64,000 bases of DNA, from positions 1,302,001 to 1,366,000 of the forward strand of contig CP099605.1 of the NCBI GenBank assembly GCA_024372625.1, in the 5' to 3' direction. The position numbers and the translations under genes were made by a program. The notes below the pieces were generated by a model. That model did no database searches. It saw only the letters and a program-made list of their open reading frames with translations, and was not told the origin of the DNA. Of the stretch, positions 10,674 to 20,969 are shown one piece after another. The DNA is from Comamonadaceae bacterium OTU4NAUVB1 (GTDB lineage Bacteria; Pseudomonadota; Gammaproteobacteria; Burkholderiales; Burkholderiaceae_C). Positions within the stretch are counted from its first letter, which is position 1, and each line of letters starts with the position of its first letter.

Positions 10674-10940
10674 ATGTGGTTCCTGGCCCTCGGCCTGATC
10701 GGTGTCGCACTGAAGTATTTCGAGGTCGGTCCGGTCGGACAGCTCTCGTGGTGGCTCGTCCTGGTCCCGTTCGGCCTCGCCGCGCTGTGGTGGGCCTATG
10801 CCGATGCCTCGGGCTACACCAAGCGCCGCGTCGTCGAGCGCGAGGTGGCGCGCAAGCAGGCGCGCCTGGACCGCCAGCGCGCCGACCTGGGGCTGTTCGA
10901 TCCCCGGGCGCCGCGCTCGGACCGCCAGCGCCGCAAATAG
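10674..10940 (+). CDS. Short Trp-rich membrane protein (TIGR04438-like)
   Basis: This 88-residue protein starts MWFLALGLIGVALKYFEVG and continues with a Trp-rich segment LSWWLVLVPFGLAALWWAYAD. A basic tail rich in Arg and Lys begins around residue 45. This layout matches the small Trp-rich family found in betaproteobacteria. It has two hydrophobic stretches, so it is probably a small inner-membrane protein with a cytoplasmic tail. GGAG occurs 8 bases before the ATG. The role is unknown. It is transcribed away from the cytochrome gene and converges with ilvD. Confidence 0.82.
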   Translation: MWFLALGLIGVALKYFEVGPVGQLSWWLVLVPFGLAALWWAYADASGYTKRRVVEREVARKQARLDRQRADLGLFDPRAPRSDRQRRK

Positions 10941-10973
10941 CCGCGGCCGGCGGGCCGGCGGCCGCGCCGCGAC

Positions 10974-12668
10974 TCAGTAGTTGTCCAGCACCGCGCCCGT
11001 GCTGGCGCTCGAGGCGTTGAAGGCGAACTTGGCCTGCACGCCGCGCGTGTAGCGCGGCGCCGGTGGCGTCCAGCCCTCGCGGCGTTGCGCGAGTTCGGCC
11101 TCGCTCACGTTGAGTTCGAGCTTGAGTTCGTGGGCGTCGATGGTGATCGAGTCGCCTTCGCGGACGAAGGCGATGGTGCCGCCGGCGGCCGCTTCCGGCG
11201 CGACGTGGCCCACCACCATGCCCCAGGTGCCGCCGGAGAAGCGGCCGTCGGTGATCAGGCCGACGCTCTCGCCCAGGCCGGCGCCGATCAGCGCGCCCGT
11301 GGGCGCCAGCATCTCGGGCATGCCCGGTCCGCCCTTGGGGCCGAGGTAGCGCAGCACCATCACGTCGCCCGCCACGATCCGGCCGGCCAGGATGGCCGCG
11401 AGGGCCGACTGCTCGTCGTCGAAGACGCGCGCCGGGCCGGTGATGACCGGGTTCTTCAGGCCGGTGATCTTGGCGACCGCGCCTTCGGGCGACAGGTTGC
11501 CCTTGAGGATGGCGAGGTGGCCCTCCGCGTACATCGGTTCGCCGATCGGGCGGATCACGTCCTGGTCGGCGCGCGGCACGTCGGGCACGTCGGCCAGCAC
11601 CTCGGCGATCGTCTGTCCGCTGATGGTGATGCAGTCGCCGTGGAGCAGGCCGGCGTTGAGCAGCACCTTCATGACCTGCGGGATGCCGCCGGCCTGGTGC
11701 AGGTCGACCGCGAGGTACTTGCCCGAAGGCTTGAGGTCGCACAGCACCGGCACCTGCTTGCGCATGCGTTCGAAGTCGTCGATGGTCCACTCGACGCCGG
11801 CCGCGTGGGCGATGGCCAGGAAGTGCAGCACGGCGTTGGTCGAGCCGCCGGTGGCCATGATCACCGCCACGGCGTTCTCGATCGACTTGCGCGTCACGAT
11901 GTCGCGCGGCTTCAGGTCCCTCTTGATCGCCTCGATCAGCACCTTGGCCGACTCCTTGGCCGAGTTGGCCTTCTCGTCGTGCGGATTGGCCATGGTGGAG
12001 GAGTAGGGCAGCGAGATGCCCAGCGCCTCGAAGGCCGAGCTCATCGTGTTGGCCGTGTACATGCCGCCGCACGAGCCCGTGCCGGGGATGGCGCGCTTCT
12101 CGATCTGCAGCAGGTCCTCGTCGCTCATGTTGCCCGCGGCGTTCTGGCCCACGGCCTCGAAGACGCTCACGATGTTCAGGTCCTGGCCCTTGTAGCGGCC
12201 CGGCAGGATGGTGCCGCCGTAGACGTAGATCGCCGGCACGTTGGCGCGCAGCATGCCCATGAGGCCGCCGGGCATGTTCTTGTCGCAGCCGCCCACCACC
12301 AGCACGCCGTCCATCCATTGCCCGCCGACGCAGGTCTCGATGCAGTCGGAGATGACCTCGCGGCTGACCAGCGAGTACTTCATGCCCTCGGTGCCCATGG
12401 CCATGCCGTCGGAGATCGTCGGCGTGCCGAAGACCTGGGCGTTGCCGCCGGCCTCCTCGATGCCGGCGATGGCCGCGTCGGCGAGCTTCTGCAGGCCGGA
12501 GTTGCACGGCGTGATGGTGCTGTGGCCGTTGGCCACGCCGACCATCGGCTTCTTGAAGTCGCCTTCCTCGTAGCCCATCGCGTAGTACATGGAGCGGTTG
12601 GGCGCGCGCGACTTGCCTTCAACGATGTTGGCGCTGCGGCGGTTGATCTGGAGGGTCTTGGTGTCCAT
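10974..12668 (-). CDS. ilvD: Dihydroxy-acid dehydratase
   Basis: This 564-residue iron-sulfur enzyme dehydrates 2,3-dihydroxy-isovalerate and -methylvalerate in valine, isoleucine and pantothenate synthesis. Cluster-region cysteines are visible in [16 protein letters not shown] and [11 protein letters not shown]. The C-terminal [11 protein letters not shown] and [10 protein letters not shown] segments are family hallmarks. The ATG at 12668 gives the standard length (about 560). An upstream frame extension to 13403 is a shadow of the LysR gene. It is divergent from that LysR gene with 97 bases between starts, suggesting control by the regulator. Confidence 0.97.
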   Translation of the reverse strand: MDTKTLQINRRSANIVEGKSRAPNRSMYYAMGYEEGDFKKPMVGVANGHSTITPCNSGLQKLADAAIAGIEEAGGNAQVFGTPTISDGMAMGTEGMKYSLVSREVISDCIETCVGGQWMDGVLVVGGCDKNMPGGLMGMLRANVPAIYVYGGTILPGRYKGQDLNIVSVFEAVGQNAAGNMSDEDLLQIEKRAIPGTGSCGGMYTANTMSSAFEALGISLPYSSTMANPHDEKANSAKESAKVLIEAIKRDLKPRDIVTRKSIENAVAVIMATGGSTNAVLHFLAIAHAAGVEWTIDDFERMRKQVPVLCDLKPSGKYLAVDLHQAGGIPQVMKVLLNAGLLHGDCITISGQTIAEVLADVPDVPRADQDVIRPIGEPMYAEGHLAILKGNLSPEGAVAKITGLKNPVITGPARVFDDEQSALAAILAGRIVAGDVMVLRYLGPKGGPGMPEMLAPTGALIGAGLGESVGLITDGRFSGGTWGMVVGHVAPEAAAGGTIAFVREGDSITIDAHELKLELNVSEAELAQRREGWTPPAPRYTRGVQAKFAFNASSASTGAVLDNY

Positions 12669-12729
12669 GGCGTGGGGATCTGGTTGGAATCGGGGGTCGC
12701 CAGTATCGGACTTCCGACTGATTCGTTCC

Positions 12730-12751
12730 AATCCGTTCTCGGGGTCGGATT
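12730..12751. promoter_or_regulatory. Inverted repeat in the ilvD/LysR intergenic region
   Basis: AATCCG (12730-12735) and CGGATT (12746-12751) form a perfect 6-base inverted repeat with a 10-base spacer, 15 bases before the LysR start. The position between divergent genes and the dyad shape fit a LysR-family binding site. No experimental support is visible. Confidence 0.4.
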
Positions 12752-12765
12752 GATATGCTGGCCGT

Positions 12766-13737
12766 ATGAAGGACGTTCCGATCGATCTCCGGGCCTGGCG
12801 CCAGTTCGTCGCCGTCGCCGAGGAACTGCACTTCGGCCGCGCCGCGCGCCGCCTGCACCTGACGCAGCCGCCGGTGACGCAGGCCATCGCGCAACTCGAG
12901 CGCGCGCTGGGCGTGCGCCTGTTCGACCGCACGCAGCGCCGCGTGGCGCTCACCGCCGCCGGCGATGCGCTGCTGGGCGACGTGCGCGACCTGCTCGCGC
13001 GTGCGCAGGCGCTGCCGGCACGCGCGCGCGCGGCGGCGGCGGGGGAGGTCGGGCGCGTGCGGCTGGCCTTCGTCTCGACCATCGGCTTCGAGCACCTGCC
13101 GCTGTGGGTGCGCGACTTCCGCGCGCTGTGCCCGCAGGTGGCGCTGGAACTGGTCGAGGCGACCGGCGACGTGCAGCGCGAGGCGCTCGCGCGCGGCGAG
13201 ATCGACGCCGGCCTGATGCTGCATTCCCCGGGCTTCGCGCCGCCCGGGCTCGACCGCCTGCCGGTGGCCGTCGAGCCGCTGGTGCTGGCGCTGCCCGAGG
13301 CGCATCCGCTGGCCGCCGCCGCGCGGCCGGCGCTCGCCGACGTGCTGGCCGAGCCGCTGGTGATCTTTCCGCGCCGCATCGTGCCGTCGCTGCACGACGC
13401 CATCCACGCGCTCTACCATGCCGCCGGCCGCGTGCCGGCGGTGGCGCAGGAGGCCATCCAGATGCAGACCATCGTCAACCTGGTGTGGGGCGGCGTCGGC
13501 GTGGCCTGGGTGCCGGAGAGCGTGACGCGCTTCCGCCGCGAGGGAGTGGTCTACCGGCGGGCGGAGGCGCTCGGCGACGCCGCCCCGGACTCCGGGCGGC
13601 GGCCCCGTGCCGGGTCCGCCGTCGCGCTGCCCGAATGCGAGACCAGCCTGGTCTGGCCGGCGGACCTCGACCACCCGGCGCTGGCGCGGTTCGTCCGCTT
13701 CGTGCGGGACCGCGATGGCGCCACGCCGCCGCCCTGA
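12766..13737 (+). CDS. LysR-family transcriptional regulator
   Basis: This 323-residue regulator has an N-terminal winged helix-turn-helix at about residues 5-65. That region contains [19 protein letters not shown] and [12 protein letters not shown], both typical of the family. An effector-binding domain of the periplasmic-binding-protein fold follows from about residue 90. It is divergently transcribed from ilvD across a short intergenic region with an inverted repeat. Control of ilvD or autoregulation is plausible but unproven, because LysR genes often regulate the divergent neighbour. The co-inducer cannot be predicted. The ATG at 12766 places the HTH at the usual position. Confidence 0.92.
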   Translation: MKDVPIDLRAWRQFVAVAEELHFGRAARRLHLTQPPVTQAIAQLERALGVRLFDRTQRRVALTAAGDALLGDVRDLLARAQALPARARAAAAGEVGRVRLAFVSTIGFEHLPLWVRDFRALCPQVALELVEATGDVQREALARGEIDAGLMLHSPGFAPPGLDRLPVAVEPLVLALPEAHPLAAAARPALADVLAEPLVIFPRRIVPSLHDAIHALYHAAGRVPAVAQEAIQMQTIVNLVWGGVGVAWVPESVTRFRREGVVYRRAEALGDAAPDSGRRPRAGSAVALPECETSLVWPADLDHPALARFVRFVRDRDGATPPP

Positions 13738-13773
13738 CGCCGGTTCGACACGGGCCCACGGCACAATCCCCGG

Positions 13774-14631
13774 ATGCTCATGTACCCGCAGATCGATCCG
13801 ATCGCCCTCCAGATCGGCCCGCTCGCCGTCCACTGGTACGGCCTGACCTACCTCGCCGCCTTCGGGCTGTTCTACCTCCTCGGCACGCTGCGGCTGCGCC
13901 ACGAGCCGTTCCGCTCCATCACCGGGCCCGGGGCCTGGTCGCGCAAGGACGTGGAGGACATCCTGTTCCTCGGCGTGATGGGCGTCATCGTCGGCGGCCG
14001 GCTGGGCTACTGCCTGTTCTACAAGCCGGGCTACTACCTCACGCACCCCCTGGAGATCTTCTACATCTGGCAGGGCGGGATGAGTTTCCACGGCGGGCTG
14101 CTGGGCGTCATCACGTCGATGATCTGGTTCGCCCGCTCGCGCGCCCGGCCGTACTGGCAGGTGATGGACTTCGTCGCGCCCTGCGTGCCGACCGGCCTGG
14201 CGGCGGGCCGCGTGGGCAACTTCATCAACGGCGAACTCTGGGGCCGCTTCGCGCCGGCCGACCTGCCCTGGGGCATGGTGTTCCCGCACAGCGGCTCGCT
14301 GCTGCCGCGTCACCCGTCGCAGGTCTACCAGTTCCTGCTCGAAGGGCTGCTGCTGTTCGTCTTGCTGTGGCTCTACGCGCGCAAGGACCGGCGCGAGCGG
14401 CGCGTGTCGGCCGTGTTCCTGATCGGCTACGGCGTGATGCGCTTCATCGCCGAGTACTTCCGCGAGCCCGACGACTTCCTCGGCCTGCTCGCGCTCGACA
14501 TGAGCATGGGCCAGTGGCTGTGCGTGCCGATGGTCGCCTTCGGCATCTGGCTGTACGCGAGCGCCCCGCGGCGGCGCACGGTCGTCGCCGGCTCAGGCGA
14601 CGCCGTCGGCGCGCGCCCGCTCGGCCGCTAG
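13774..14631 (+). CDS. lgt: Prolipoprotein diacylglyceryl transferase
   Basis: This 285-residue inner-membrane enzyme transfers diacylglyceryl from phosphatidylglycerol to the lipobox cysteine of prolipoproteins. The Lgt signature is visible as [14 protein letters not shown] near residues 145-158. A catalytic-region histidine lies in [11 protein letters not shown], and the MSFHGGLLG segment is conserved. About seven hydrophobic segments are present. The start [11 protein letters not shown] is typical. The 3' end overlaps the convergent GGDEF/EAL gene by 39 bases (14593-14631), so each stop lies within the other coding region. Confidence 0.96.
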   Translation: MLMYPQIDPIALQIGPLAVHWYGLTYLAAFGLFYLLGTLRLRHEPFRSITGPGAWSRKDVEDILFLGVMGVIVGGRLGYCLFYKPGYYLTHPLEIFYIWQGGMSFHGGLLGVITSMIWFARSRARPYWQVMDFVAPCVPTGLAAGRVGNFINGELWGRFAPADLPWGMVFPHSGSLLPRHPSQVYQFLLEGLLLFVLLWLYARKDRRERRVSAVFLIGYGVMRFIAEYFREPDDFLGLLALDMSMGQWLCVPMVAFGIWLYASAPRRRTVVAGSGDAVGARPLGR

Positions 14632-17600
14632 CCAGCCCGCCAGGGCGGCGGCGTCCATCGCAGGCGCGACGTGGGAGCCCTGGAACCCGTCGCAGCGCGC
14701 CTCGCGCAGGGCCCGCGCCGTCGCCGCCGTCGCCACGCCGTCGGCGACCACGCGCAGGCCCAGCGTGTGGCCCAGTCCGACGACGGCGCGCACGATGGCC
14801 AGGTGCGCCGGCTCGTCCAGCATCCGGTGCACCAGCGAACGGTCGATCTTGAGCGTGTCGATCGGAAACCGGTGCAGGTGGGCGAGGCTCGAATGGCCGG
14901 TCCCGAAGTCGTCGATCGACAGCGCCACGCCCAGCGCCCGGAGCGCGCGCAGGGGCGCCAGCGTGCGCTCGGACGCATCCTGGAGCGCCGACTCGCTCAG
15001 CTCGACCGCCAGGTGCGCCGGTGCCATGCCGTGGCGTCGCAAGGCCGCGCCCAGCGTCGCGACCAGTCCGGGGTCGCGCAGCTGCAGCGCCGACATGGCG
15101 ATCGACAGCGCCACCGCGCCCAGGCCGGCGTCGCGCCAGGCCGCGTGCTGGGCGCAGGCCCGCTCGACGGCCCAGGCACCGATGCCCACGATCTGCCCCG
15201 ACTCCTCCGCCACGGGAATGAATTCGGCCGGCGGCACCGCGCCGAGTTCGCCGTCGTCCCAGCGCAGCAGCACCTGCGCGCCCACCGTGCGGCCCGTGCG
15301 GGCATCGACGCGCGGCTGGAACGCCAGGCGCAGCGCCCCGCGCCCGATGGCGTGGCGCAGGTTCGACTCGATCTGCTGGCGGCGCCGGGCGCGCTCGTTC
15401 ATCTCCGGGGTGAAGAAGCGCGCCGTGTCGCGCCCGCCCGCCTTGCCCTGGTACATGGCGACGTCGGCATGGCGCATGAGTTCGTCGATGTCGGCGCCGT
15501 CCTCGGGGTAGAGCGCGATGCCCACGCTGCACGAGACGTGCAGCGCGTGGCCGTCGATGTCGTGGGGCCGGCGCACCGCCGGCACCAGCCGCTCGACCAG
15601 CGCCAGCACGTCGTCGCCATCGGCGATGTCGCGCAGCACGACCACGAACTCGTCGCCGCCCAGGCGGCTGACCGTGTCGCCCGGCCGCACGGTGTCCAGC
15701 AGCCGTCGCGCCACCGACTTCAGCAGGGCGTCGCCCACGTGGTGGCCCAGCGAGTCGTTGATGACCTTGAAGCGGTCCAGGTCGAGGAACAGCACACCCA
15801 CGCGCCGCCCGTGGCGGCGCGCTTCCTGGATCGCGTGACCCAGGCGCTCGACGCACAGGACGCGGTTGGGCAGCTCGGTGAGCACGTCGTGCAGCGCCAG
15901 GTAGCGGATGCGTTCCTCGCTGCGCTTCCTGTCGCTGATGTCGATCGACGTGAAGATGTAGTGCGAGACCCGGTCCGGCCCGTCGCGCACCACGCTCGCC
16001 ATCACCCAGGCCGGGTAGCGGGTGCCGTTGCGCCGGCGCACGCCGGCCTCGCCCTGCCAGGCGCCGCGCTGGTCGAGCGCGCGCCAGAAGCCCGGAGCGT
16101 CCAGCGTGGCGTCGGCCAGCAGGTAGTCCGGCGTCGCGCCGACGAGTTCGCGCGCGTCGTGGCCGGTGTGGCGGGTGAGGGCCCGGTTGACCGTCAGGAT
16201 GGCGTGCTGCGCGTCGATGATCATGATGCCCTCGGAGGAGGCCTCGAACACCTTGGCCCAGAGTTCCAGGCGCTGCTCCAGCTGCTTCAGGTGGTTGACG
16301 GGCGTGAAGGCGGTCAGCACCGCGTCGCGGCCCTGGTAGGTGAAACGCCGCGCCGACAGCACGGCCCACGAGGGCTGCCGGCCGCCGCGCCAGCGCACCT
16401 CGAATTCGTCCACCGCGTCGCGGTCGGCCAGCTGCTGGAAGAAGCGGGCGCGCACGGCGGGTTCCAGCCCCTGGGCCCAGGGGTCGCCCTCGCGTCCGCC
16501 GAGCCATTCCCGCGCGGGCAGGTTGGCGTCGAGCACCTCGTGGCCCGGCACGGCCGTGACCATGATCGGGATCGGGATGGCCGCGACGAAGTCGCGCTGG
16601 GCCTCGGCCGCGCGCGCGCTGGCGGCGAGTTCCTGCTGCACGCGCCGCTCGCGGTCGAGCTGCGCGAGCATGTCGTTGAAGCCCACGACCAGGCGTCCGA
16701 TCTCGTCGCCGCTGTCCCAGCGCGCGCGCAGCGTGTGGTCGCCCGTGCGGCGCACCGTGTCGACCACGCCGGAGAGCCGCGCGAGCGGCAGCGCGATCTG
16801 CCGCGCGACGTGGTAGACGGCGCCCAGGATCAGCAGCAGCAGGAACAGCGCCGTGCCCAGGTGCAGCCACATGCGGGTGAAGAAGCCCCGTTCGCGCGCC
16901 GCCAGCAGCGCGTCGAGGTCGGTGCCGGCGTCGGTCCAGGCCGCGTCGAGGTCGTCCAGAAGCGACTGTCGCGCCGCCTCGAAGGCCGCCACGGGGGCCT
17001 CGGCGCGGTCCTCGAACGCCGCGCGCGCCGCCCGCTGGAACGCCTCGATGCCCGTGCGCAGCCGCTCGCGCGAGGCGTCCAGGTGCCGGCGCGAAGGACC
17101 GGTGGCCGCCGCGAAGGCCTCCTCGTAGTCGCTCCGGATGGCGGCGGCGACGGCCTCCACCCTGCCTTCGAGGACGAAATGGCGGGTGCGCGCCTGCGCC
17201 CCCGCGGCGCCGTCTCCGCGCGAGCGGCCCAGGTGCGCGTCCAGCGCCGAGACCAGCTCCAGCAGTTCCGGAAAACGCAGCAGCACCAGCGACATCGTGT
17301 AGTAGCTGTCGAGGTCGGGGTCGAGGATGAGGTTGGACTGGTTGCCCACGCGCGTCACCAGCGCGCGACCGCGCTCGAGCGCCACGCGCTCCAGCCCGGC
17401 GCGCGCCGCGTCCCCGGCGGCGGCGTTGCGCGCGCGCGCGACGGCCTGCCGGAAGGCGAGGCTCGGCTCGGCGCTGTGCAGCCCGTCCCCGTGGCGGCGC
17501 TCCACGGCCTCCAGCTGGGTGTCCGATGCCGGGTTCGCCCCGCGCCAGCCCGCCAGGGCGAGCAGCGACGGCTGCAGCGCACGGATGTAGGCGATGCCCG

Positions 17601-17754
17601 CCATCTCCTTGCGGCCGAAATCGATGGCGATGAACTTCTCGTTGATCAGGATGCCGCTGATGAAGATGACGGCGGTCAGGTCCAGCAGGTAGATGACGAG
17701 CAGCTTGCGCCCGACACTGAGCCGGCCGAGTCGGCGGGTGAGGAGGTTCAACAT
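14593..17754 (-). CDS. Membrane HAMP-PAS-GGDEF protein with degenerate EAL domain
   Basis: This 1053-residue cyclic-di-GMP signalling protein has a transmembrane helix near residues 17-37, a periplasmic helical sensor region and a second transmembrane helix near 294-316. HAMP and PAS-type regions follow. The GGDEF diguanylate cyclase domain has an intact GGDEF at 699-703 and an RPGD inhibitory I-site at 690-693, five residues upstream, so cyclase activity is expected. The EAL domain is altered: the EAL tripeptide is AQV (826-828), the metal-binding AEGVE region is ADGVA (1004-1008) and the usual Asn in the NVS motif is Ala, while DDFGTG (948-953) is kept. It is therefore probably a cyclase with an inactive or sensory EAL domain. 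It overlaps lgt at the 3' end. Confidence 0.92.
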   Translation of the reverse strand: MLNLLTRRLGRLSVGRKLLVIYLLDLTAVIFISGILINEKFIAIDFGRKEMAGIAYIRALQPSLLALAGWRGANPASDTQLEAVERRHGDGLHSAEPSLAFRQAVARARNAAAGDAARAGLERVALERGRALVTRVGNQSNLILDPDLDSYYTMSLVLLRFPELLELVSALDAHLGRSRGDGAAGAQARTRHFVLEGRVEAVAAAIRSDYEEAFAAATGPSRRHLDASRERLRTGIEAFQRAARAAFEDRAEAPVAAFEAARQSLLDDLDAAWTDAGTDLDALLAARERGFFTRMWLHLGTALFLLLLILGAVYHVARQIALPLARLSGVVDTVRRTGDHTLRARWDSGDEIGRLVVGFNDMLAQLDRERRVQQELAASARAAEAQRDFVAAIPIPIMVTAVPGHEVLDANLPAREWLGGREGDPWAQGLEPAVRARFFQQLADRDAVDEFEVRWRGGRQPSWAVLSARRFTYQGRDAVLTAFTPVNHLKQLEQRLELWAKVFEASSEGIMIIDAQHAILTVNRALTRHTGHDARELVGATPDYLLADATLDAPGFWRALDQRGAWQGEAGVRRRNGTRYPAWVMASVVRDGPDRVSHYIFTSIDISDRKRSEERIRYLALHDVLTELPNRVLCVERLGHAIQEARRHGRRVGVLFLDLDRFKVINDSLGHHVGDALLKSVARRLLDTVRPGDTVSRLGGDEFVVVLRDIADGDDVLALVERLVPAVRRPHDIDGHALHVSCSVGIALYPEDGADIDELMRHADVAMYQGKAGGRDTARFFTPEMNERARRRQQIESNLRHAIGRGALRLAFQPRVDARTGRTVGAQVLLRWDDGELGAVPPAEFIPVAEESGQIVGIGAWAVERACAQHAAWRDAGLGAVALSIAMSALQLRDPGLVATLGAALRRHGMAPAHLAVELSESALQDASERTLAPLRALRALGVALSIDDFGTGHSSLAHLHRFPIDTLKIDRSLVHRMLDEPAHLAIVRAVVGLGHTLGLRVVADGVATAATARALREARCDGFQGSHVAPAMDAAALAGWLAAERARADGVA

Positions 17755-17823
17755 GCGAGGGAGGGGAATCTGGGAAACCCCTCAAGCAAGCGTCGTGCCC
17801 CCGATCGCACGCCAACTTCATCG

Positions 17824-17847
17824 AATATAGCTATAAAGTATTACTAA
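17824..17847. promoter_or_regulatory. AT-rich divergent promoter region with TATAGCTATA palindrome
   Basis: A strikingly AT-rich patch sits between the divergent GGDEF and RNase H genes in otherwise GC-rich DNA. It contains the perfect palindrome TATAGCTATA at 17826-17835 and TATAAAG at 17832-17838. It probably includes -10 elements for one or both genes. No clear -35 was identified. Confidence 0.35.
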
Positions 17848-18372
17848 ATGAATTCAATCGATGGCTTCGTCGGTCATCCGGTTTCGGCTGGACCGATTCC
17901 GGAGGCCGCCGTCCCGCCCGGCTGGACCGCGTGGTGCGACGGCAGCGCGTTGCCCAACCCGGGGCGCATGGGATGGGGCGTGGTGCTGGTGGCGCCCGAC
18001 GGGCGACGCCACGCGCTGTCGGGGTCGGGCGGCGCGGCGATCGGCTGCAACAACGAGGCCGAACTGCGCGGCGTCATGGCCGCCCTGGCCGCCCTGCGCG
18101 CGCACGGGGCCGGCGCGGCGGTGGTGTGCTGCGACAACAGCGTGGTGGTGGCGCAGCTGGGCGGGGCGGTGGACGGAGGCCGCGCCGTGCGTCCCATCGC
18201 CCGTCTGGCCGGGCGGTTCGACGAGGCGCGCGCCGCGCTGCGATCGCTGGCCGACGTCCGCGTCGTCTGGATCCCCGCGCACCGCAACCGGGAGGCCGAT
18301 GCGCTGGCGCGCGCGGCGCTGGGCCTGACGACGCCGCGCCCGGTCGCGCCGCGCCATAAGAAGCGCCGCTGA
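17848..18372 (+). CDS. Ribonuclease H-like protein (RNase HI fold)
   Basis: This 174-residue protein has the RNase HI fold. The catalytic carboxylates are recognisable as Asp in WCDGSALPNPG, Glu in NNEAELRG, Asp in CCDNSVVV and Asp in READALARAAL. It should cleave RNA in RNA:DNA hybrids. The sequence diverges from the main E. coli RnhA in having GRMGWGVVL after the first Asp, so it may be a second RNase H paralogue. The N-terminal ~28 residues before the fold are not conserved. The start is an ATG with no obvious ribosome-binding site, preceded by an AT-rich promoter-like patch, so an internal start is possible. It converges with the YebC-like gene, 17 bases away. Confidence 0.85.
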   Translation: MNSIDGFVGHPVSAGPIPEAAVPPGWTAWCDGSALPNPGRMGWGVVLVAPDGRRHALSGSGGAAIGCNNEAELRGVMAALAALRAHGAGAAVVCCDNSVVVAQLGGAVDGGRAVRPIARLAGRFDEARAALRSLADVRVVWIPAHRNREADALARAALGLTTPRPVAPRHKKRR

Positions 18373-18389
18373 GGCGCCGTCCCCCGGTG

Positions 18390-19103
18390 TCAGCCGGCCA
18401 GGCCCACGTACACGTGCTGCACGTCGTCGTTGGCGTCGATGGCGGCCAGGAAGGTCTCGACCTCCTCGAGGTCCTCCGCGCTCAGCGACGCCGGGTCGAT
18501 CGGGTTCTTCGCCCGGTAGCCCAGCCGGGAGGCGACGACGCGGAAGCCGTGCGCGGGCAGGGCGCGGCCGACCAGGTCGAGGTCGGCCGGCGCGGTGAGG
18601 AAGCGCGCGGTGCCCTCGTCGTCGCCGGGCTCGAAGTCCTGCGCGCCGGCCTCGATGGCGGCGAGCTCGGCATCGGCCCCGGGGGCCGCCGGCTCGGCCT
18701 CGATCAGGCCCAGGTGGTCGAAGTCCCACGCCACCGAGCCGGACGTGCCGAGCTGGCCCTTGCGGAACAGCACGCGCATCTCGGGCGCGGTGCGGTTCAC
18801 GTTGTCGGTCAGGCACTCGACCATCACCGGCACGCGGTGCGGCGCGAAGCCCTCGTAGATCACGTGCTCGAAGTGCACCGCCTCGCCCGTCAGGCCGGCA
18901 CCCTTGCGGATGGCGCGATCGAGCGTGTCCTTGGGCATCGACACCTTGCGCGCCTGCTCGACCACCAGCCGCAGCCGGGCGTTGGAGGCCGGGTCGGCGC
19001 CGCCGCGCGCGGCCACCATGATTTCCTTGGCCAGTTTGCCGAACAGCCGGCCCTTGGCGTTGGCGGCCACGTCCTTGTGCTTTGCTTTCCACTGCGCGCC
19101 CAT
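18390..19103 (-). CDS. yebC: YebC/PmpR-family protein (TACO1-like)
   Basis: This 237-residue protein starts [19 protein letters not shown], the near-invariant family opening. It continues with the conserved segment [19 protein letters not shown] and with [14 protein letters not shown] three-domain architecture is expected. Members act as DNA-binding regulators or as translation factors that relieve stalling at proline stretches; which applies cannot be told from sequence. The length (about 240) is standard. The gene follows the RluA-type pseudouridine synthase gene on the same strand after 37 bases, so they may share a transcript. Confidence 0.94.
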   Translation of the reverse strand: MGAQWKAKHKDVAANAKGRLFGKLAKEIMVAARGGADPASNARLRLVVEQARKVSMPKDTLDRAIRKGAGLTGEAVHFEHVIYEGFAPHRVPVMVECLTDNVNRTAPEMRVLFRKGQLGTSGSVAWDFDHLGLIEAEPAAPGADAELAAIEAGAQDFEPGDDEGTARFLTAPADLDLVGRALPAHGFRVVASRLGYRAKNPIDPASLSAEDLEEVETFLAAIDANDDVQHVYVGLAG

Positions 19104-19140
19104 GTCGATCCGTCCTTGGTGTCGTTTTGAAGGTGGGTGG

Positions 19141-20103
19141 TTATAAGCCCTGGACGCCGGGCGCCGCGTCCTCGTCCAGCGACCGGCGCGTGTGGAATTC
19201 GCGCGCCTCGCCCGTCACCGGGTCGGTGAAGGCGAGCGAGCGGGCCAGCAGGCGCAGGGGGCGCGCGTGGTCCTCGTGGTCGGTCTCGGGCCGCAGCACC
19301 GGGTAGATCGGGTCGTCCACGATCGGCACGCCGAGCGCGGCGCAATGCACGCGCAGCTGATGGCGGCGGCCGGTGACCGGCGACAGGCGCAGGTGCGCGA
19401 CGGCCGGCCCCGGCCGGCCGATCAGCGCGAAGCGCGTCTCCGAGTTCGGCTCGCCCGCGACCTCGCACGTCTTCATGAAGGCGTGCGGGTCGACCGCGAG
19501 GCGGGTGCGCCGCGACGGCGGCAGCACGGTGCCGGCCGGCCAATGGACGAGGGCCTCGTAGGTCTTTTGCACGCGGCGCTCGGCGAACAGGCCCTGGTAG
19601 GCCCCGCGCGTGGCCGGGTCGACGCAGAACAGCACCAGCCCGGCGGTGCCGCGGTCGATGCGGTGGACGGGCACCAGGTCGTCGAGGCCGAGCTCGCGCT
19701 TCAGGCGCGCCAGCAGGGTCTCCCGCAGGTACTTGCCGGTCGGCGCGACCGGGAGGAAGTGCGGCTTGTCGACCACCAGCAGGCGTTCGTCGCGCCACAG
19801 CACCTCGTGCGCGAAGGGCACGCGCGGCTCGTCGGGGAGGGATCGGTAGTAGTAGACGCGTTGGTGCGGCGCGTAGGGGCGCTCGGCCGTCACGCGGCCA
19901 CCGTGTTCGTCGACGACCTCGGCGGCCGCGAAGCGCGCGAGCCACGTCTCGCGCGCGACGCCGGGGAAGCGATGGAGCAGGAAGTCGAGAAAGGTCGGCC
20001 AGGCGCCCGGGGGCAGGCCGACGCAGCTCGGCCCTATGCCGTCGCGGGTGGGCAGGGGCAGGGGCGGGCGATCGGGCGGGGAGGGGGCTTTCGGTGCGGC
20101 CAA
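19141..20103 (-). CDS. RluA-family RNA pseudouridine synthase
   Basis: This is a pseudouridine synthase of the RluA group. The catalytic motif is [16 protein letters not shown], with the essential Asp in HRIDR. A second conserved segment, [19 protein letters not shown], is the family's RNA-binding and active-site loop. An N-terminal S4-like region around [16 protein letters not shown] is present. No ATG or GTG lies between the upstream ABC gene and the conserved core. The best start is a TTG at 20103, giving 320 residues, though ribosome-binding support is weak. ATG 20424 would lie deep inside the ABC ATPase gene and was rejected. The exact tRNA or rRNA target is unknown. Confidence 0.86.
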   Translation of the reverse strand: MAAPKAPSPPDRPPLPLPTRDGIGPSCVGLPPGAWPTFLDFLLHRFPGVARETWLARFAAAEVVDEHGGRVTAERPYAPHQRVYYYRSLPDEPRVPFAHEVLWRDERLLVVDKPHFLPVAPTGKYLRETLLARLKRELGLDDLVPVHRIDRGTAGLVLFCVDPATRGAYQGLFAERRVQKTYEALVHWPAGTVLPPSRRTRLAVDPHAFMKTCEVAGEPNSETRFALIGRPGPAVAHLRLSPVTGRRHQLRVHCAALGVPIVDDPIYPVLRPETDHEDHARPLRLLARSLAFTDPVTGEAREFHTRRSLDEDAAPGVQGL

Positions 20104-20174
20104 GGATGGGATCGTCGGGGAAGCGGGACCGCCGAATCTACGCCCCGTGCCCGGGAGGCGTTCCCGGGGCCGGT

Positions 20175-20969
20175 TCAGTCGTGCAGCGACGACAGGAACT
20201 GCCTCAATTCCGCCGTCTGCGGGTTGCCGAACAGCTCGGCGGGCGGTCCCATCTCGTGGACGCGGCCCTGGTGCATGAAGATCACACGGTCGCTGACCTT
20301 GCGCGCGAAGCCCATCTCGTGCGTGACCATGAGCAGCGTCATGCCCTCCACGGCCAGCGACTCCACCACGCGCAGCACCTCGCCGACGAGCTCGGGGTCC
20401 AGCGCCGAGGTGATCTCGTCGCACAGCAGCACCGCCGGCTCCATCGCCAGCGCGCGCGCGATGGCCACGCGCTGCTGCTGGCCGCCGGAGAGCTGGTCGG
20501 GCATGGCGTCGAACTTCTCCGCCAGGCCCACGCGCGCGAGCAGCTTGCGCGCCTGCGAGGCGGCCTCGGCCTGGGCGCGCCGCTTGACCAGCGTGGGCGC
20601 GAGCATCACGTTCTTGCCCACCGTCAGGTGCGGGAAGAGGTTGAAGCCCTGGAAGATCATGCCCACGCGCTGGCGCAGCTCGCGCATGGCCATCGCGCTG
20701 TCGTGCAGCAGCGGCTTGCTGTCGACCGTGAGCGCGCCTTCCTGGAACGCCTCCAGGCCGTTGATGCAGCGCAGCAGCGTGCTCTTTCCCGAACCGCTCT
20801 TGCCGATGATGGCGATGACCTCGCCGCGCTTGACGCTCAGGTCGATGCCCTTCAGGACCTCGTTGGCGCCGTAGGACTTGCGCAGCGCGGTGATCTGCAC
20901 GATGGGCGCGCCGCCCGGCGCGCGGCGCGACGGGTGGACGACGGGGGTGGCTTCAGCGACGGTTGACAT
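20175..20969 (-). CDS. Polar amino-acid ABC transporter ATP-binding protein
   Basis: This 264-residue ATPase belongs to the GlnQ/HisP/ArtP group. It has Walker [10 protein letters not shown], signature LSGGQQQR, Walker [14 protein letters not shown] and switch histidine MVTHEMGFA. The [16 protein letters not shown] segment is characteristic of polar amino-acid importers. I chose the ATG at 20969 (MSTVAEATP) because GGAGAG lies 7-10 bases upstream; an ATG at 20996 would add nine residues. The start lies inside the end of the upstream permease gene, an overlap of 17 bases. It is the last gene of a five-gene minus-strand operon. Confidence 0.94.
   Translation of the reverse strand: MSTVAEATPVVHPSRRAPGGAPIVQITALRKSYGANEVLKGIDLSVKRGEVIAIIGKSGSGKSTLLRCINGLEAFQEGALTVDSKPLLHDSAMAMRELRQRVGMIFQGFNLFPHLTVGKNVMLAPTLVKRRAQAEAASQARKLLARVGLAEKFDAMPDQLSGGQQQRVAIARALAMEPAVLLCDEITSALDPELVGEVLRVVESLAVEGMTLLMVTHEMGFARKVSDRVIFMHQGRVHEMGPPAELFGNPQTAELRQFLSSLHD

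Noticed and set aside
11085..14852. A 1255-residue plus-strand frame across ilvD
   Set aside because: Antisense to ilvD and running through the LysR and lgt genes in other frames. Composition is His/Arg/Val-rich filler with no domain.
14671..17847. A 1058-residue plus-strand frame opposite the GGDEF gene
   Set aside because: High-GC antisense shadow of a clearly real gene with GGDEF and HAMP motifs.
20104..20424. ATG start at 20424 for the pseudouridine synthase
   Set aside because: It would place 100 extra residues inside the ABC ATPase gene with no conserved sequence; TTG 20103 begins just before the conserved part.
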